Shown here: one piece after another, positions 6,729-13,402 of the stretch
Layout: every line of letters starts with the position of its first letter
How positions within the stretch are numbered: the stretch's first letter is position 1
Assembly (NCBI GenBank): GCA_937877765.1
Contig: CALGBN010000400.1
Span: 1 to 18,668, forward strand
From: Candidatus Bathyarchaeota archaeon
GTDB taxonomy: Archaea; Thermoproteota; Bathyarchaeia; TCS64
Direction: 5' to 3'
Length of the DNA: 18,668 nucleotides
The notes under the pieces: model-generated
Seen by the model: only the letters and a program-made list of their open reading frames with translations
What the model was told of the DNA's origin: nothing
The model's database searches: none
Translations under genes and position numbers: made by a program

Positions 6729-6747
6729 GTTGGATGATCCATCCAAC
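6729..6747 (+). promoter_or_regulatory. Operator-like palindrome at the ECF S-component start site
   Basis: Perfect 8-base arms GTTGGATG (6729-6736) and CATCCAAC (6740-6747) flank the 3-base centre ATC. The palindrome sits just after the TATA box and covers the predicted transcription start, the usual place for an archaeal repressor site. The winged-helix regulator encoded two genes downstream is the obvious candidate to bind it; this is inference. A riboswitch is unlikely because the leader is only a few bases. Confidence 0.6.
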
Positions 6748-6755
6748 ACAGTGCT

Positions 6756-7277
6756 TTGCTAACTACAGACCCCAAAAAACTATCCCTAATAGCCATACTC
6801 ACAGCCACAGCCATAGCCACAAATTACCTAATGATCGGGGCTGTCAACATCAAGTTCATGGACCTAATAGTATTCACAGCAGGATACCTACTCGGCTCAA
6901 GACTAGGAGCCACAACTGGAATACTTGTCTGGCTAGTATATGGCATCGTCAACCCATTTGGGTTCAGTCTACCTGTATGGGTAGCCACGATCCTCGGTGA
7001 GACCTTGTTTGGAATAGCTGGGGGCTACTTTTCACGGCAACAGATCGAGGGAATTGGTTTTGATCCTTGGATTGCTGCTGCCGGTTTCTTGGTGACCTTT
7101 GTCTATGACCTTTTCACTAACATCGTGTCTGGGGTTACTGTGGGGATACCCATTGCATTGGCTTTGGTAACTGGTATCCCGTTCATGCTAGCGCATACTG
7201 TTAGCAACACGGTCTTCTTCGGCTTCGGTTTCAAGCCCCTCGTAGCCGCGATAAAAAAGGTGAATATGAATGAATGA
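6756..7277 (+). CDS. ECF transporter S component (vitamin/corrinoid uptake, predicted)
   Basis: A 173-residue integral membrane protein, the size of an energy-coupling-factor substrate-binding subunit. Hydrophobic segments appear at about residues 8-28, 33-50, 51-90 (two helices), 105-130 and 133-165. The N-terminal KKLSLIAILTATAIATNYLM and the segment TAGYLLGSRLGATTGILVWL, with VWVATILGETLFGIAGGYF, are typical of this class. The S component needs the shared EcfT/EcfA module, not encoded here. The only possible start is TTG at 6756: an in-frame stop lies just upstream (6735-6737) and the next ATG is inside the first helix. The stop overlaps the DUF4430 gene by eight bases, so the two are coupled. 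Corrinoid specificity is inferred from that partner. Confidence 0.8.
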   Translation: MLTTDPKKLSLIAILTATAIATNYLMIGAVNIKFMDLIVFTAGYLLGSRLGATTGILVWLVYGIVNPFGFSLPVWVATILGETLFGIAGGYFSRQQIEGIGFDPWIAAAGFLVTFVYDLFTNIVSGVTVGIPIALALVTGIPFMLAHTVSNTVFFGFGFKPLVAAIKKVNMNE

Positions 7278-7713
7278 GAACACGTACAAGCTCGCAGCCA
7301 TCGTGCTACTCTGCACAACAATAGCAGCAGGTGCACTGGCATTAAACTATCAATACAAGTACACTCAGCTAGAAACTGATTACCAACTATTAACAGACGA
7401 AATTGGAGATTACGCGATACAGGTTGACCTGATGATCGATTACGGTGATGGTACAGTTGAGTGGTATAACGATACATGGATACAGATCGGCGCGAATCTC
7501 TGGGACTTGACTTTGGAGAACTGTGATGTAGAGTATGAAATGTATAATTTTGGAGTCTTTATCACCTCAATTAATGGTGTAGAGGCTGATGACAGTCACT
7601 ACTGGGGATGGTCATACATAGAGGAAGGCGCATGGGCTATGGGGATGGTGGGCGCGGACCAGTATAACCTCCACGATGGCTATATCGTGGGTTGGATTTA
7701 TACGGGCTTTTAG
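7270..7713 (+). CDS. Membrane-anchored DUF4430 protein (transcobalamin C-terminal-like)
   Basis: A 147-residue protein with an N-terminal hydrophobic segment (residues 7-26) acting as a signal anchor; the rest should lie outside the cell. The body matches the DUF4430 fold found at the C-terminus of intrinsic factor/transcobalamin and in many prokaryotic surface proteins: VDLMIDYGDGTVEWYNDTW, GVFITSINGVEADDSHYWGW, and the ending GADQYNLHDGYIVGWIYTGF. The domain in eukaryotes takes part in cobalamin binding. There is no lipobox Cys. It overlaps the S-component gene by eight bases, suggesting it captures or delivers the substrate for that transporter. The ligand is not proven by sequence. Confidence 0.82.
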   Translation: MNENTYKLAAIVLLCTTIAAGALALNYQYKYTQLETDYQLLTDEIGDYAIQVDLMIDYGDGTVEWYNDTWIQIGANLWDLTLENCDVEYEMYNFGVFITSINGVEADDSHYWGWSYIEEGAWAMGMVGADQYNLHDGYIVGWIYTGF

Positions 7714-7725
7714 AGTAGAACTATT

Positions 7726-8328
7726 ATGGAACAGCTTAGGCTCCTCGATGGTCTCGTTGAGAAGACAGCACCCGGTAGGACTCCTGATTATACAAAGGCG
7801 CATCTTCTCTACGCATTGATCCTTCTTGGGAGGCAGCGAATTGGACGAAAACAATTAGCACAGGAGCTTCGTCTGGGTGAAGGAACCATCAGGACACTAC
7901 TAAGCAGACTTCAGGACGAGAAACTGATTGAGATCACAAGACCCGGTGCAACCCTAAGTCGCCAAGGTGAAGCCTATCTGGAGAGAATCAACAAAGTGAT
8001 GAGATGGATCACTATTCCTCGTACAGAAGCTACTGTTGATGCTGTTAATTGGGGTGTTCTGGTCCGTGGTGTCGCTGATCGTGTCCGTTATGGTGTGGAG
8101 CAACGTGATCAAGCCTTGATTCATGGGGCAACTGGGGCGTCTACTCTTGTTTTTGTTGATGGTTGCTGGGCTTTTCCCGGTCTCGGTGACGAGGTAGATG
8201 ACGTTATCATCGATAGATTAGAAAGCCTTGAGCCTGTTGATGGTGACGCAGCGATAATTGGAACAAGTGGTGATAGTTTTACTGCTACTCTGGGTGCTCT
8301 TGCTGCGGCTATCGATTTGATTGGTTAG
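7726..8328 (+). CDS. Winged-helix regulator with DUF4443-type C-terminal domain
   Basis: A 200-residue archaeal protein. Residues about 20-85 form a winged helix: ALILLGRQRIGRKQLAQELR, GEGTIRTLLSRLQDEKLIEI and the wing TRPGATLSRQGEAYLERI. The C-terminal half (about 95-200) includes WGVLVRGVADRVRYGVEQRD, LIHGATGASTLVFVDGCW and AAIIGTSGDSFTATLGALAA, a small-ligand-sensing type of domain that I associate with DUF4443. It lies 12 bases after the DUF4430 gene in the same operon and is the natural candidate for the operator at 6729-6747. The 3' end overlaps the convergent MFS gene by four bases. Codon third positions change from A/C-ending early to T/G-ending after about 8020. Confidence 0.75.
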   Translation: MEQLRLLDGLVEKTAPGRTPDYTKAHLLYALILLGRQRIGRKQLAQELRLGEGTIRTLLSRLQDEKLIEITRPGATLSRQGEAYLERINKVMRWITIPRTEATVDAVNWGVLVRGVADRVRYGVEQRDQALIHGATGASTLVFVDGCWAFPGLGDEVDDVIIDRLESLEPVDGDAAIIGTSGDSFTATLGALAAAIDLIG

Positions 8329-9596
8329 CCTTCTGGCTCTGTGTCTTTTACGAATACTATCATCATTATGCCTAGTAGTACTAGGGTTCCTGATAATATG
8401 AGCCAAGGTAGTTGGTTGTTAATTCTATAGACGTAGCCGCTGAGAAGTGTCCCAACTGTGATGCTCATCATGGCGAATATTCCAGTAGCCCATGCTCCGC
8501 CTGTGACCCAGATTCCCGCTCCTCCTAGCGCTGCTATCATTCTTCCACGTTTGTCTGGTGGCGTCATATCTATGAACATGGTTTGAAAGACTGGGTTGAT
8601 GAATGTGTTCGGTATCGTTGAGGCGGCAAGAAGTATAGCTACATGTATGAAGGTGGTAGCTCGTAGATACAGGAAACAGGGTATGCCACAAGCTATGAGA
8701 CAGATCCCCGCTACCCAGCGTTTATTGAACCTATCAACAATCTTACCCGCAGGGAAGCTCAACAAGACATTGATGCTCCCATTAATCAGACTCAGAGTGC
8801 CCCATTGCCATGTATTCAAACCGATAATCTCTGTTGCCCTGATTATCCAGAACGGACTTACCATGCTAACAACAAACGTCGTAGCCATAACCAGCAAACT
8901 ATACCTAATGAGAGAACTAGATGCACCTCTAACAGTCCGAATCATGTCCTTGTAAGACTCCCAAACGAGACCCGGAACACGAGCAACAGTGATATTCAAA
9001 CCGGGACCAGAGACTTCACGCACCTCCTTCAAGTACTTGAGGCGAAGCGTAGCAACTAAGAGAGCTGCGAAGAACCCTGCACCGTATAATCCTTTGATGG
9101 CTGTTTTAATGCCGATCTGGTCTATGAGCCATCCTCCTATCAACGGTGATGCTACTCCAAAGGCTCCCGGGATGGCCATCGTCGCTGCGAAGCCAATGCC
9201 TCGTTTATCTGCGGGTATACTGTCTGCCATGAGTGCTTGCATGGCTGGAATATAGAAGGTGACAAGGCTCTGCATGAACATACCAACCGCGACCCATAAC
9301 CAGCTCTCTGTGAAGACGAAAATGAGGAACGTAAAAGCATAAACATATGTCATGTACGCCATCACTTTGATTCTCCCCTGATAGTCCGCGATGTAGCCGC
9401 CAAGAGGATACAAGAGCATTGATGCCAGATTTCCTACAGCCATAACTTGTCCTATGGTCTCGTATTCTCCGCCGAGCGCCATTACGTAGAGGCTGAGATA
9501 TGGCCAAATAATGTCGATACTAATACGCCACAAGCTACTACATACTGTGAGTACCAGTACATTGCCTCGCATTATCTCCCTTATCTCGGAAATCAC
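8325..9596 (-). CDS. Major facilitator superfamily transporter
   Basis: A 423-residue protein with about twelve hydrophobic helices, the standard MFS length. The loop after helix 2 contains PLGGYIADYQGRIKVM, the conserved G-x-x-x-D-x-x-G-R-[KR] motif A; the equivalent loop in the second half is FPAGKIVDRFNKRWVAG, and another copy-like loop is MTPPDKRGRMIAALGG. This points to a drug/metabolite antiporter-like (DHA1-type) carrier; the substrate cannot be told. GTG at 9596 gives a short N-terminal extension, while ATG at 9572 (MRGNVLVLTVC) is an equally reasonable start. It is divergent from the GGCT-like gene and shares its TTTAAA box. An 8-base direct repeat covers the start region. Confidence 0.9.
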   Translation of the reverse strand: MISEIREIMRGNVLVLTVCSSLWRISIDIIWPYLSLYVMALGGEYETIGQVMAVGNLASMLLYPLGGYIADYQGRIKVMAYMTYVYAFTFLIFVFTESWLWVAVGMFMQSLVTFYIPAMQALMADSIPADKRGIGFAATMAIPGAFGVASPLIGGWLIDQIGIKTAIKGLYGAGFFAALLVATLRLKYLKEVREVSGPGLNITVARVPGLVWESYKDMIRTVRGASSSLIRYSLLVMATTFVVSMVSPFWIIRATEIIGLNTWQWGTLSLINGSINVLLSFPAGKIVDRFNKRWVAGICLIACGIPCFLYLRATTFIHVAILLAASTIPNTFINPVFQTMFIDMTPPDKRGRMIAALGGAGIWVTGGAWATGIFAMMSITVGTLLSGYVYRINNQLPWLILSGTLVLLGIMMIVFVKDTEPEG

Positions 9597-9610
9597 GTTT
9601 TGTCACGTTT
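9593..9610. repeat. 8-base direct repeat at the MFS gene start
   Basis: TCACGTTT occurs at 9593-9600 and again at 9603-9610, spaced by exactly ten bases, one helical turn. The copies straddle the predicted transcription start and start codon of the MFS gene, so they could be a regulator site. A partial third copy (CACGTTT, 9721-9727) lies within the neighbouring gene. Confidence 0.35.
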
Positions 9611-9627
9611 AGGAAAGGCTCGATGTC

Positions 9628-9633
9628 TTTAAA
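9628..9633. promoter_or_regulatory. Shared divergent TATA box (TTTAAA)
   Basis: The self-complementary TTTAAA is about 27 bases before the plus-strand ATG at 9657 (leaderless spacing) and about 34 bases before the minus-strand GTG at 9596. It is the only clear TATA-like element in the 60-base space between the two genes. Confidence 0.5.
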
Positions 9634-9656
9634 CCCGCCGGACTGAAATAGAGTAC

Positions 9657-10106
9657 ATGTATCACTTTGGCTATGGTTCAAACTTGAATCAAGAGTTTCT
9701 ACAACAGTATCTACCCAGTGCACGTTTCGTAATGAAGGCATATCTCCCAAACTATGAGGTACAGTTCAGGTTCTGGAGCAAGAAACGACAGGGCGGTATC
9801 AGTAGTATAATCGAGAAACCCGGTGGATTGGTACATGGGGTCATCTACGATTGTGATGAAGCCGAGATTAAGGAACTTGATATCCTTGAGAGTGTTCCAC
9901 AGGGACTTTACAAACGCGAAGTGTTTAAGGTGTTAGGTGAGGACAAGAATTGGCATGATGCTGACCTTTACAGGGTGGCTAATCCGAAGGGGCCCTTCAC
10001 GCCTGCAAAAGGGTATGTGGAACTTATGTTGACTGGGGCAAAGAAACATGGGCTTGATCCTGAGTATATCAAGGTGATTGAGGCTATCTATGCACGATCA
10101 CTATAG
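9657..10106 (+). CDS. Gamma-glutamylcyclotransferase-like (AIG2/GGCT fold) protein
   Basis: A 149-residue protein that opens with the family's binding-loop motif HFGYGSNL (residues 3-10). The strand PGGLVHGVIYDCD (55-67) and the following LDILESVPQGLYKRE (74-88) match the GGCT-like fold; Glu78 is in the place expected for the catalytic acid. Relatives cyclise gamma-glutamyl compounds to 5-oxoproline or break isopeptide-like gamma-glutamylamine links; the exact substrate here is not known. It probably makes a leaderless mRNA from the TTTAAA box. The 3' end overlaps the convergent amidohydrolase gene by six bases. Confidence 0.85.
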   Translation: MYHFGYGSNLNQEFLQQYLPSARFVMKAYLPNYEVQFRFWSKKRQGGISSIIEKPGGLVHGVIYDCDEAEIKELDILESVPQGLYKREVFKVLGEDKNWHDADLYRVANPKGPFTPAKGYVELMLTGAKKHGLDPEYIKVIEAIYARSL

Positions 10107-11729
10107 TGAATAGACTACCTCTCCATCAATAATTGTCTTCAAGACCTTTGCTTCTAGTATTTCCTCATGTGGTAACGTAGTGATGTCTCGGTCCAGTACC
10201 ACGAAGTCAGCGAATTTCCCAACCTCAATAGAGCCCTTAGTGTCCTCTGTTCCTTCTAGGTATGCAGCGTTCCACGTGTATGCCCTGATAGCGTCAATTA
10301 TTGGGATGGCCTCGTCTTTACATAGATATTTACCGCTTCTACTTTTCCTCGCGACACAGCCATAGATACCAGTTAAAGCGTAGCTTGAGCCAAATCCATC
10401 ACTGTTTCCAGCAGCAATTATGCCGTGGTCTCGGAAACTCTTCATCGGGTAATAGCCGCATAGTCTGTCTGGTCCAAGTGCCGCGATGTGGCTGTCTCCG
10501 ATGGGGTAACAGAAACCGATACTGGCGCTGATGTTGACTCCAAGCTCTTTGAATCGTTTTAGTTGACGGGGAAGAACATAACCTGCATGTTCTATTCTGT
10601 GTCTGTGGTCTTTCCATGGCTTGACCTTGAGAGCTTCCTCGATGGCGTCTAATGAGAGATCGATGGCTCTGTCTCCTATCGCGTGAATACATACCTGTAT
10701 CCCAGCCACATGGCACCGTGTTACCTCATCTACAAGTTCCTCACGTGTACACCTGATGATACCATTATTACCCGGATCATTGGCGTAATCCTCATACAAG
10801 GCAGCTGTGAGACTACCCATAGCACCATCAGTGCCCACCTTGACACTAACCACCCTCAGCCTGTCACTCCACTTGAAGGGTGTACGTAAGCCTTGTCTTG
10901 CTAGATCGCTTGTGGCGTATCCTTTGTAGGGTGTCATGCCATCCAGCATCAGGCCGATTCTGATATTGAGTTTCTTCTCGTGGTCTAGTTTCTGGTAGGC
11001 TAATGCCTGTGGGGCTTTGATGTGAGCCTCATGGATACTTGTTAATCCCCAGCTAAGATACATTTCTTCTAGTGTAGGCCAGTTTTTGGCAAGTTCCTCC
11101 ACTTCCTCTTCTGGTGTAAGTTTGGGAAAGAGTCCTCTAACCATGTCCATGGCTGCGAGTTCATCTAGTCTACCTGTTGGCACACCATTATCGTCTCTTT
11201 CAATGTTGCCACCCGGAGGCTGTGGGGTGTCCTTGTTTATCCCTGCGAGTTCAAGCGCCATGGTGTTGGCTACGGCGTTGTGTCCTCCTGCTCTTCCAAG
11301 ATAGATAGGGTGCTTCGTTGATGCCTTGTCCAAGTCGTGGCGGTTGGGGAATCGTTTGTCGCTCCACTGGGACTCGTCAAACCATGATCCTATTACCCAT
11401 TCGCCGGGTTTCTTTGAGGCTGCTTTTGCGTTTAGTCCTTTGATTACTTCTTCTAGGCTTTTTATTGATGCGCAGTTGACCCAGTCTAGCTGGAGTCCTT
11501 TCCTGATGCAGTGCTCATGTGTGTCTATGAACCCGGGGAGCAGAAGGTTTCCCTTTAAATCAATTTTCTCTGTATCCTCATGGGAGAGTTTAAGCACCTC
11601 TTTGCTTGTTCCCACCTTGATTATTTTTCCATCTCGGATGGCTACGGCTTCCGCCTCTGTGCCATCCTTGTCTACTGTGTATACTTTCCCGTTGTAGAAA
11701 ATCATGTCAGCGCCAAACCGTTTTTCCAA
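10101..11729 (-). CDS. YtcJ-type metal-dependent amidohydrolase (amidohydrolase 3 family)
   Basis: A 542-residue cytoplasmic hydrolase of the COG1574/YtcJ class. After the N-terminal beta-sandwich (ADMIFYNGKVYTVDKDG), the metal site FIDTHEH (His71, His73) appears; further ligand blocks are SIHEAHI, VCIHAIGDRAIDLSLDAIEE, HRIEHAGYV and the Asp in GNSDGFGSSYAL. The C-terminal strand FADFVVLDRDITT closes the sandwich. Relatives hydrolyse N-substituted formamides and other amides, so the substrate is open. TTG at 11729 is preferred because GGGTG lies seven bases upstream (minus strand); ATG at 11705 (MIFYNGK) is an alternative. It is divergent from the SGNH hydrolase and shares its TATA box. Confidence 0.92.
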   Translation of the reverse strand: MEKRFGADMIFYNGKVYTVDKDGTEAEAVAIRDGKIIKVGTSKEVLKLSHEDTEKIDLKGNLLLPGFIDTHEHCIRKGLQLDWVNCASIKSLEEVIKGLNAKAASKKPGEWVIGSWFDESQWSDKRFPNRHDLDKASTKHPIYLGRAGGHNAVANTMALELAGINKDTPQPPGGNIERDDNGVPTGRLDELAAMDMVRGLFPKLTPEEEVEELAKNWPTLEEMYLSWGLTSIHEAHIKAPQALAYQKLDHEKKLNIRIGLMLDGMTPYKGYATSDLARQGLRTPFKWSDRLRVVSVKVGTDGAMGSLTAALYEDYANDPGNNGIIRCTREELVDEVTRCHVAGIQVCIHAIGDRAIDLSLDAIEEALKVKPWKDHRHRIEHAGYVLPRQLKRFKELGVNISASIGFCYPIGDSHIAALGPDRLCGYYPMKSFRDHGIIAAGNSDGFGSSYALTGIYGCVARKSRSGKYLCKDEAIPIIDAIRAYTWNAAYLEGTEDTKGSIEVGKFADFVVLDRDITTLPHEEILEAKVLKTIIDGEVVYSL

Positions 11730-11762
11730 AACAAGACACCCAAGAATCGAGTGTTCTCAAAC

Positions 11763-11770
11763 TATATAAT
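11763..11770. promoter_or_regulatory. Shared divergent TATA box (TATATAAT)
   Basis: TATATAAT is centred about 30 bases before the plus-strand ATG at 11797. On the minus strand the same bases read ATTATATA, about 37 bases before the TTG at 11729. No other AT-rich box is seen in the 67-base gap. Confidence 0.6.
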
Positions 11771-11796
11771 ACTCGCCTCCATAGAATCTTGATCAA

Positions 11797-12411
11797 ATGA
11801 GCGACTGGATCGTTACAGTATTCCTTGGAGATAGTCTTACCACAGGGTTCCAGCAGGGACCGGGGTATTATCCGCCACGGTATTATCCCTTCACTAACAT
11901 GCTAGAGTCTGCTCTGAGACGTCAATTGACTGCACTGGGTTCTGGTAAGGACTTGGTGGTTGTTAATCAGGGAATGGACGGTGATAGTACCTTTGAGATG
12001 CTTAATCGGTTCACAAGTAGCGTTGAAACAGAGAATCCGGACTTGGTGCTTATCTGGGGTGGAATTAATGACCTTTCTTCGAGGCATCCTCCAGAGGATG
12101 TTTTCCCGAATCTTGTTGATCTCATAGAGCGTACTAAAGCCATAAACGCGGTACCTATTTTATTGAATGTGGCTCCTGTGGTGGGGACGCATTTTAATGA
12201 GACCGTATTGGGGCTTAACAAGCTCACTGAAAAGTACTGTAACGAGCATGATGTCAATTATGTTGATGTTTTCTCGTTGCTTGTGGATGATGAGGGTAAG
12301 CTTGCTGAGGAGTTTTCTAATGATGGGGTTCATCTGAGCGTCAAGGCGTATCAGAAGCTGATACCTGTTTTGTTCCACGCGATAATGGCTTTAATATCAG
12401 ACCTCATCTGA
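11797..12411 (+). CDS. SGNH/GDSL-family hydrolase
   Basis: A 204-residue esterase/lipase-type hydrolase. All four conserved blocks are present: block I FLGDSL (Ser13, nucleophile), block II NQGMDGDS (oxyanion Gly), block III WGGIND (Asn91), and block V SNDGVHLS (Asp176, His179). The length fits a single-domain cytoplasmic enzyme and there is no signal peptide. It could deacylate or deacetylate small molecules, lipids or sugars; the sequence does not say which. The insertion QQGPGYYPPRYYPF after block I is Tyr/Pro-rich and may shape the substrate site. The TATA box at 11763 predicts little or no leader. Confidence 0.93.
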   Translation: MSDWIVTVFLGDSLTTGFQQGPGYYPPRYYPFTNMLESALRRQLTALGSGKDLVVVNQGMDGDSTFEMLNRFTSSVETENPDLVLIWGGINDLSSRHPPEDVFPNLVDLIERTKAINAVPILLNVAPVVGTHFNETVLGLNKLTEKYCNEHDVNYVDVFSLLVDDEGKLAEEFSNDGVHLSVKAYQKLIPVLFHAIMALISDLI

Positions 12412-12420
12412 TTCGCGTAG

Positions 12421-12430
12421 CATTTATAAC
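12421..12430 (+). promoter_or_regulatory. TATA box of the eS26 gene
   Basis: CATTTATAAC lies about 36 bases before the TTG at 12463 and immediately after the SGNH stop. The resulting short leader would contain the Shine-Dalgarno-like GGTGGTGAGG (12446-12455). Confidence 0.6.
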
Positions 12431-12462
12431 GAACCTCAGTATATCGGTGGTGAGGCTTGGAA

Positions 12463-12765
12463 TTGACCAAGAAAAGACGCAGCGGAGGACGTAGCAAGGG
12501 AGGGAAAGGGCGATCCGGCATGGTCCAATGCAGCTATTGCGGCGCCCAAGTCCCAAGAGACAAGGCGAAACGCCAGACAAAATACACGAGTCTTGTTGAC
12601 TCAAGAATATTAAAAGAACTTCGTGATCAGGGTGCGAGTATAAACCGCACCAAGACCACAAAGTACATGTGTATCAGCTGTGCTGTGCACCGCGGAAACG
12701 TGAAAATCCGGAGCAAGGAAGACAGAAAATATGTCCCTAGGCGCCGGAGACCAAAAAGAAGATAA
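12463..12765 (+). CDS. rps26e: Small ribosomal subunit protein eS26 (S26e)
   Basis: A 100-residue basic ribosomal protein with the start TKKRRSGGRSKGGKGRSG, the core QCSYCGAQVPRDKAK and the second Cys pair KYMCISCAVHRGNVKIRS; the two CxxC pairs bind zinc. The tail is rich in Arg/Lys. In eukaryotes eS26 sits at the mRNA exit channel. Among archaea it is typical of TACK and Asgard groups and absent from Euryarchaeota, which helps place this organism. TTG at 12463 was chosen over TTG at 12457 because the GGTGGTGAGG sequence then lies at a normal distance and the protein begins like its relatives; the longer form adds only two residues. Confidence 0.95.
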   Translation: MTKKRRSGGRSKGGKGRSGMVQCSYCGAQVPRDKAKRQTKYTSLVDSRILKELRDQGASINRTKTTKYMCISCAVHRGNVKIRSKEDRKYVPRRRRPKRR

Positions 12766-12778
12766 TTTTATCTTTTTT
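12755..12778. terminator. Bidirectional terminator between convergent genes
   Basis: AAGATAA (12759-12765) and TTATCTT (12768-12774) form a hairpin with loop TT, extendable with A-T and one G-T pair to 12755-12778. T-runs lie on its 3' side in both directions. It covers the eS26 stop and the stop of the minus-strand phosphotransferase, so it could end both transcripts. Confidence 0.45.
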
Positions 12779-13367
12779 CAATTTCTTTTTTAAAATAAGT
12801 TGTTCTCTGAACTACAGTGACTAGTGCTAATACAGCTAGAATGATTACTCCATAGTTTAGCAGATTTGGATACCAGAAGGAAACAATGCTGCATATGCTC
12901 AGGAATGTCATGCGCTCAGCGCGTTCAGCAAATCCAACTCCAGCCATATTAACGCCCTCCATCTCCGCGCGTGCACGCGTGTAACTAACAAGCATAGACG
13001 CGAACAAGGTGACCAATCCAATTAATTGATTACATAAACCAGCTGCAATAATCCCAGTATAGATCACTGCATCACTGTAACGGTCTACAACGCTATCAAA
13101 GAAACCCCCGAACCGCGTCACCTTTCCAGTACTACGTGCGAGAACCCCATCAATAGCGTCTACCAGACCAGAGACGATTATGAGAACCCCCGCATAGATC
13201 AAGAAAACCCTATTTCTAGGCGCCAAGAAAAACAAGTAACCTGTTAAAGTTGCTAGTACTCCTCCTAGGATGGTTAGCATATTGGGCGTTATGCCTAGTT
13301 TTCCTAGGGGGGCTACCGCTGACTTGACTGTTACCTCGAACTGTTTTTTGAGCTTGCTTGAGACCAA
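12768..13367 (-). CDS. CDP-alcohol phosphotransferase, probably archaetidylinositol-phosphate synthase
   Basis: A 199-residue membrane enzyme with about six hydrophobic helices. The catalytic signature D70AIDG...AR...G...D91...D95 (VDAIDGVLARSTGKVTRFGG, then FFDSVVDRYSD) is complete; it binds the metal and CDP-lipid. The segment SYTRARAEMEGVNMAGVGFA resembles archaetidylinositol-phosphate synthases, which join CDP-archaeol to myo-inositol phosphate, the first step to inositol ether lipids. Other archaeal CDP-alcohol transferases are possible. The only sensible start is TTG at 13367. It lies 35 bases downstream of the FAD dehydrogenase on the same strand and may be co-transcribed, though a weak TATA-like CTTTTACC also lies about 29 bases upstream. 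Confidence 0.85.
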   Translation of the reverse strand: MVSSKLKKQFEVTVKSAVAPLGKLGITPNMLTILGGVLATLTGYLFFLAPRNRVFLIYAGVLIIVSGLVDAIDGVLARSTGKVTRFGGFFDSVVDRYSDAVIYTGIIAAGLCNQLIGLVTLFASMLVSYTRARAEMEGVNMAGVGFAERAERMTFLSICSIVSFWYPNLLNYGVIILAVLALVTVVQRTTYFKKEIEKR

Positions 13368-13402
13368 TTTCTGGGGAAAAGAAGTGAAGCTTCGGTAAAA
13401 GC

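Noticed and set aside
6728..6755. Cobalamin riboswitch ahead of the S-component gene
   Set aside because: The leader is at most a few bases; there is no room for the aptamer, and a protein operator explains the palindrome better.
6707..7000. 97-codon plus-strand frame overlapping the S-component gene
   Set aside because: Its translation is His/Ser-rich nonsense; the overlapping TTG-started frame gives clear membrane helices.
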